Positions 4,968 through 5,519 of a stretch of 5,519 nt of DNA are shown in pieces. The stretch spans positions 1-5,519 of the forward strand of contig DAOVKQ010000055.1 of the NCBI GenBank assembly GCA_030631705.1. The letters are read 5' to 3'. The translations under genes and the position numbers were made by a program. Below the pieces are notes generated by a model. It was not told the origin of the DNA. It did not search any database and was given only the letters and a program-made list of their open reading frames with translations. The stretch comes from Candidatus Omnitrophota bacterium. Lineage in GTDB: Bacteria; Omnitrophota; Gorgyraeia; Duberdicusellales; 4484-171. How positions within the stretch are numbered: the first letter of the stretch is position 1; each line of letters begins with the position of its first letter.

Positions 4968-5519
4968 ATGAGAAGAGTTGTTGTTACTGGTGCTGGGGTG
5001 TTGTCCCCTATTGGTAATGGAGTAAATTCTTTCTGGGATGCGCTTATTGCCGGGAAAAACGGTATAGGCATGATTACTCAGTTTGATACAGAGGGATTTA
5101 CTTCCAGGATAGCCGGGGAGCTAAAAGAGTTTGATCCTTCCTCGATCCTTTCCCCTAAAGAAATCAAAAAGACTGCCCGTTTTGTTCAATTTTCCCTTGT
5201 AGCTGCCCAGGAAGCCATTGAAGACAGTGGTTTCGATATAAACGCGATTGATCCTTACCGTGTCGGAGTATCTATCGGTTCAGGGATCGGCAGTTTGCAG
5301 GTGGTAGAGCGTGACTTCAAGGTTTTTCTCGAGAAGGGTCCCAGAAGAATTTCACCTTTTTTGATTCCTATGCTTCTTACTAATGAAGCGGCAGGGCTTG
5401 TAGCTATTCGCTTCGGACTTAAAGGAGTAAATTTTTGCGCTGTGACAGCTTGTGCAACAGGGGCAAGTTCGATCGGTGAAGCTTACCGTAACATTCAGTA
5501 TGATAAAGCCGATATTATG
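4968..5519 (+). CDS. fabF: 3-oxoacyl-[ACP] synthase II FabF, N-terminal part (3' end cut by window)
   Basis: FabF condenses malonyl-ACP with acyl-ACP to extend the chain by two carbons. The window holds the first 184 codons of a protein normally about 410 long and ends on a codon boundary without a stop. The N-terminus MRRVVVTGAGVLSPIGN is the classic KAS II opening. The nucleophile is Cys162 (codon at 5451) in VTACATGASSIGEA, matching Cys163 of E. coli FabF. The two catalytic histidines lie beyond the window. The start is fixed by homology, because only a distant AAGGAAAAGG (4940-4949, within acpP) precedes it, so coupling to acpP is plausible. KAS I (FabB) shares this part, but the position after acpP favours FabF. 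With fabH absent here, initiation must depend on a distant fabH or another route. Confidence 0.94.
   Translation, partial: MRRVVVTGAGVLSPIGNGVNSFWDALIAGKNGIGMITQFDTEGFTSRIAGELKEFDPSSILSPKEIKKTARFVQFSLVAAQEAIEDSGFDINAIDPYRVGVSIGSGIGSLQVVERDFKVFLEKGPRRISPFLIPMLLTNEAAGLVAIRFGLKGVNFCAVTACATGASSIGEAYRNIQYDKADIM

Noticed and set aside
4669..5071. Two minus-strand ORFs opposite acpP and the start of fabF
   Set aside because: They are antisense shadows of conserved genes with low-complexity composition and no motifs.

Overview
The window is a bacterial housekeeping cluster. Every gene lies on the + strand in tight, operon-like order: rsmD (3' part), coaD, a DUF177/YceD-family gene, rpmF, plsX, fabD, fabG, acpP and fabF (5' part). 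It joins coenzyme A synthesis, one ribosomal protein and the core of type II fatty acid and phospholipid synthesis. Composition looks moderately AT-rich. The yceD-rpmF-plsX-fabD-fabG-acpP-fabF order is ancient and widespread, so it does not fix the taxon. Protein style, base composition and the rsmD-coaD linkage would suit an uncultured anaerobic Gram-negative lineage such as Omnitrophota, but that is a low-confidence inference.

Layout: 2-370 is the C-terminal part of RsmD, ending in a 16-bp perfect palindrome that covers the stop codon. A 111-bp gap precedes coaD (482-1006). coaD overlaps the DUF177 gene (978-1394) by 29 bp in a different frame. A 162-bp gap packed with hairpins (about 1392-1534) follows, then a strong Shine-Dalgarno and rpmF (1557-1757). 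rpmF overlaps plsX (1754-2785) by ATGA. A 195-bp gap then holds a long inverted repeat (2809-2952) enclosing two more hairpins. fabD (2981-3904) overlaps fabG (3901-4635) by ATGA. acpP (4712-4957) follows after 76 bp, and fabF (4968 to the window end) after another 10 bp.

Function: CoaD makes dephospho-CoA, the precursor of the CoA that supplies acyl groups and the phosphopantetheine arm of AcpP. FabD loads malonyl onto AcpP, FabF condenses and FabG reduces. PlsX diverts acyl-ACP to acyl-phosphate for phospholipid synthesis. L32 ties the cluster to ribosome supply.

No new gene system is visible. The unusual points are in the spacing: fabH is absent from its usual place between plsX and fabD, that slot holds a 144-bp inverted-repeat unit, and a second hairpin-rich unit of similar size (142 bp) lies before rpmF. 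Both could be small non-autonomous repeats or structured leader RNAs; the sequence alone cannot decide. fabD also lacks a Shine-Dalgarno and has a promoter-like sequence placed for a leaderless start.
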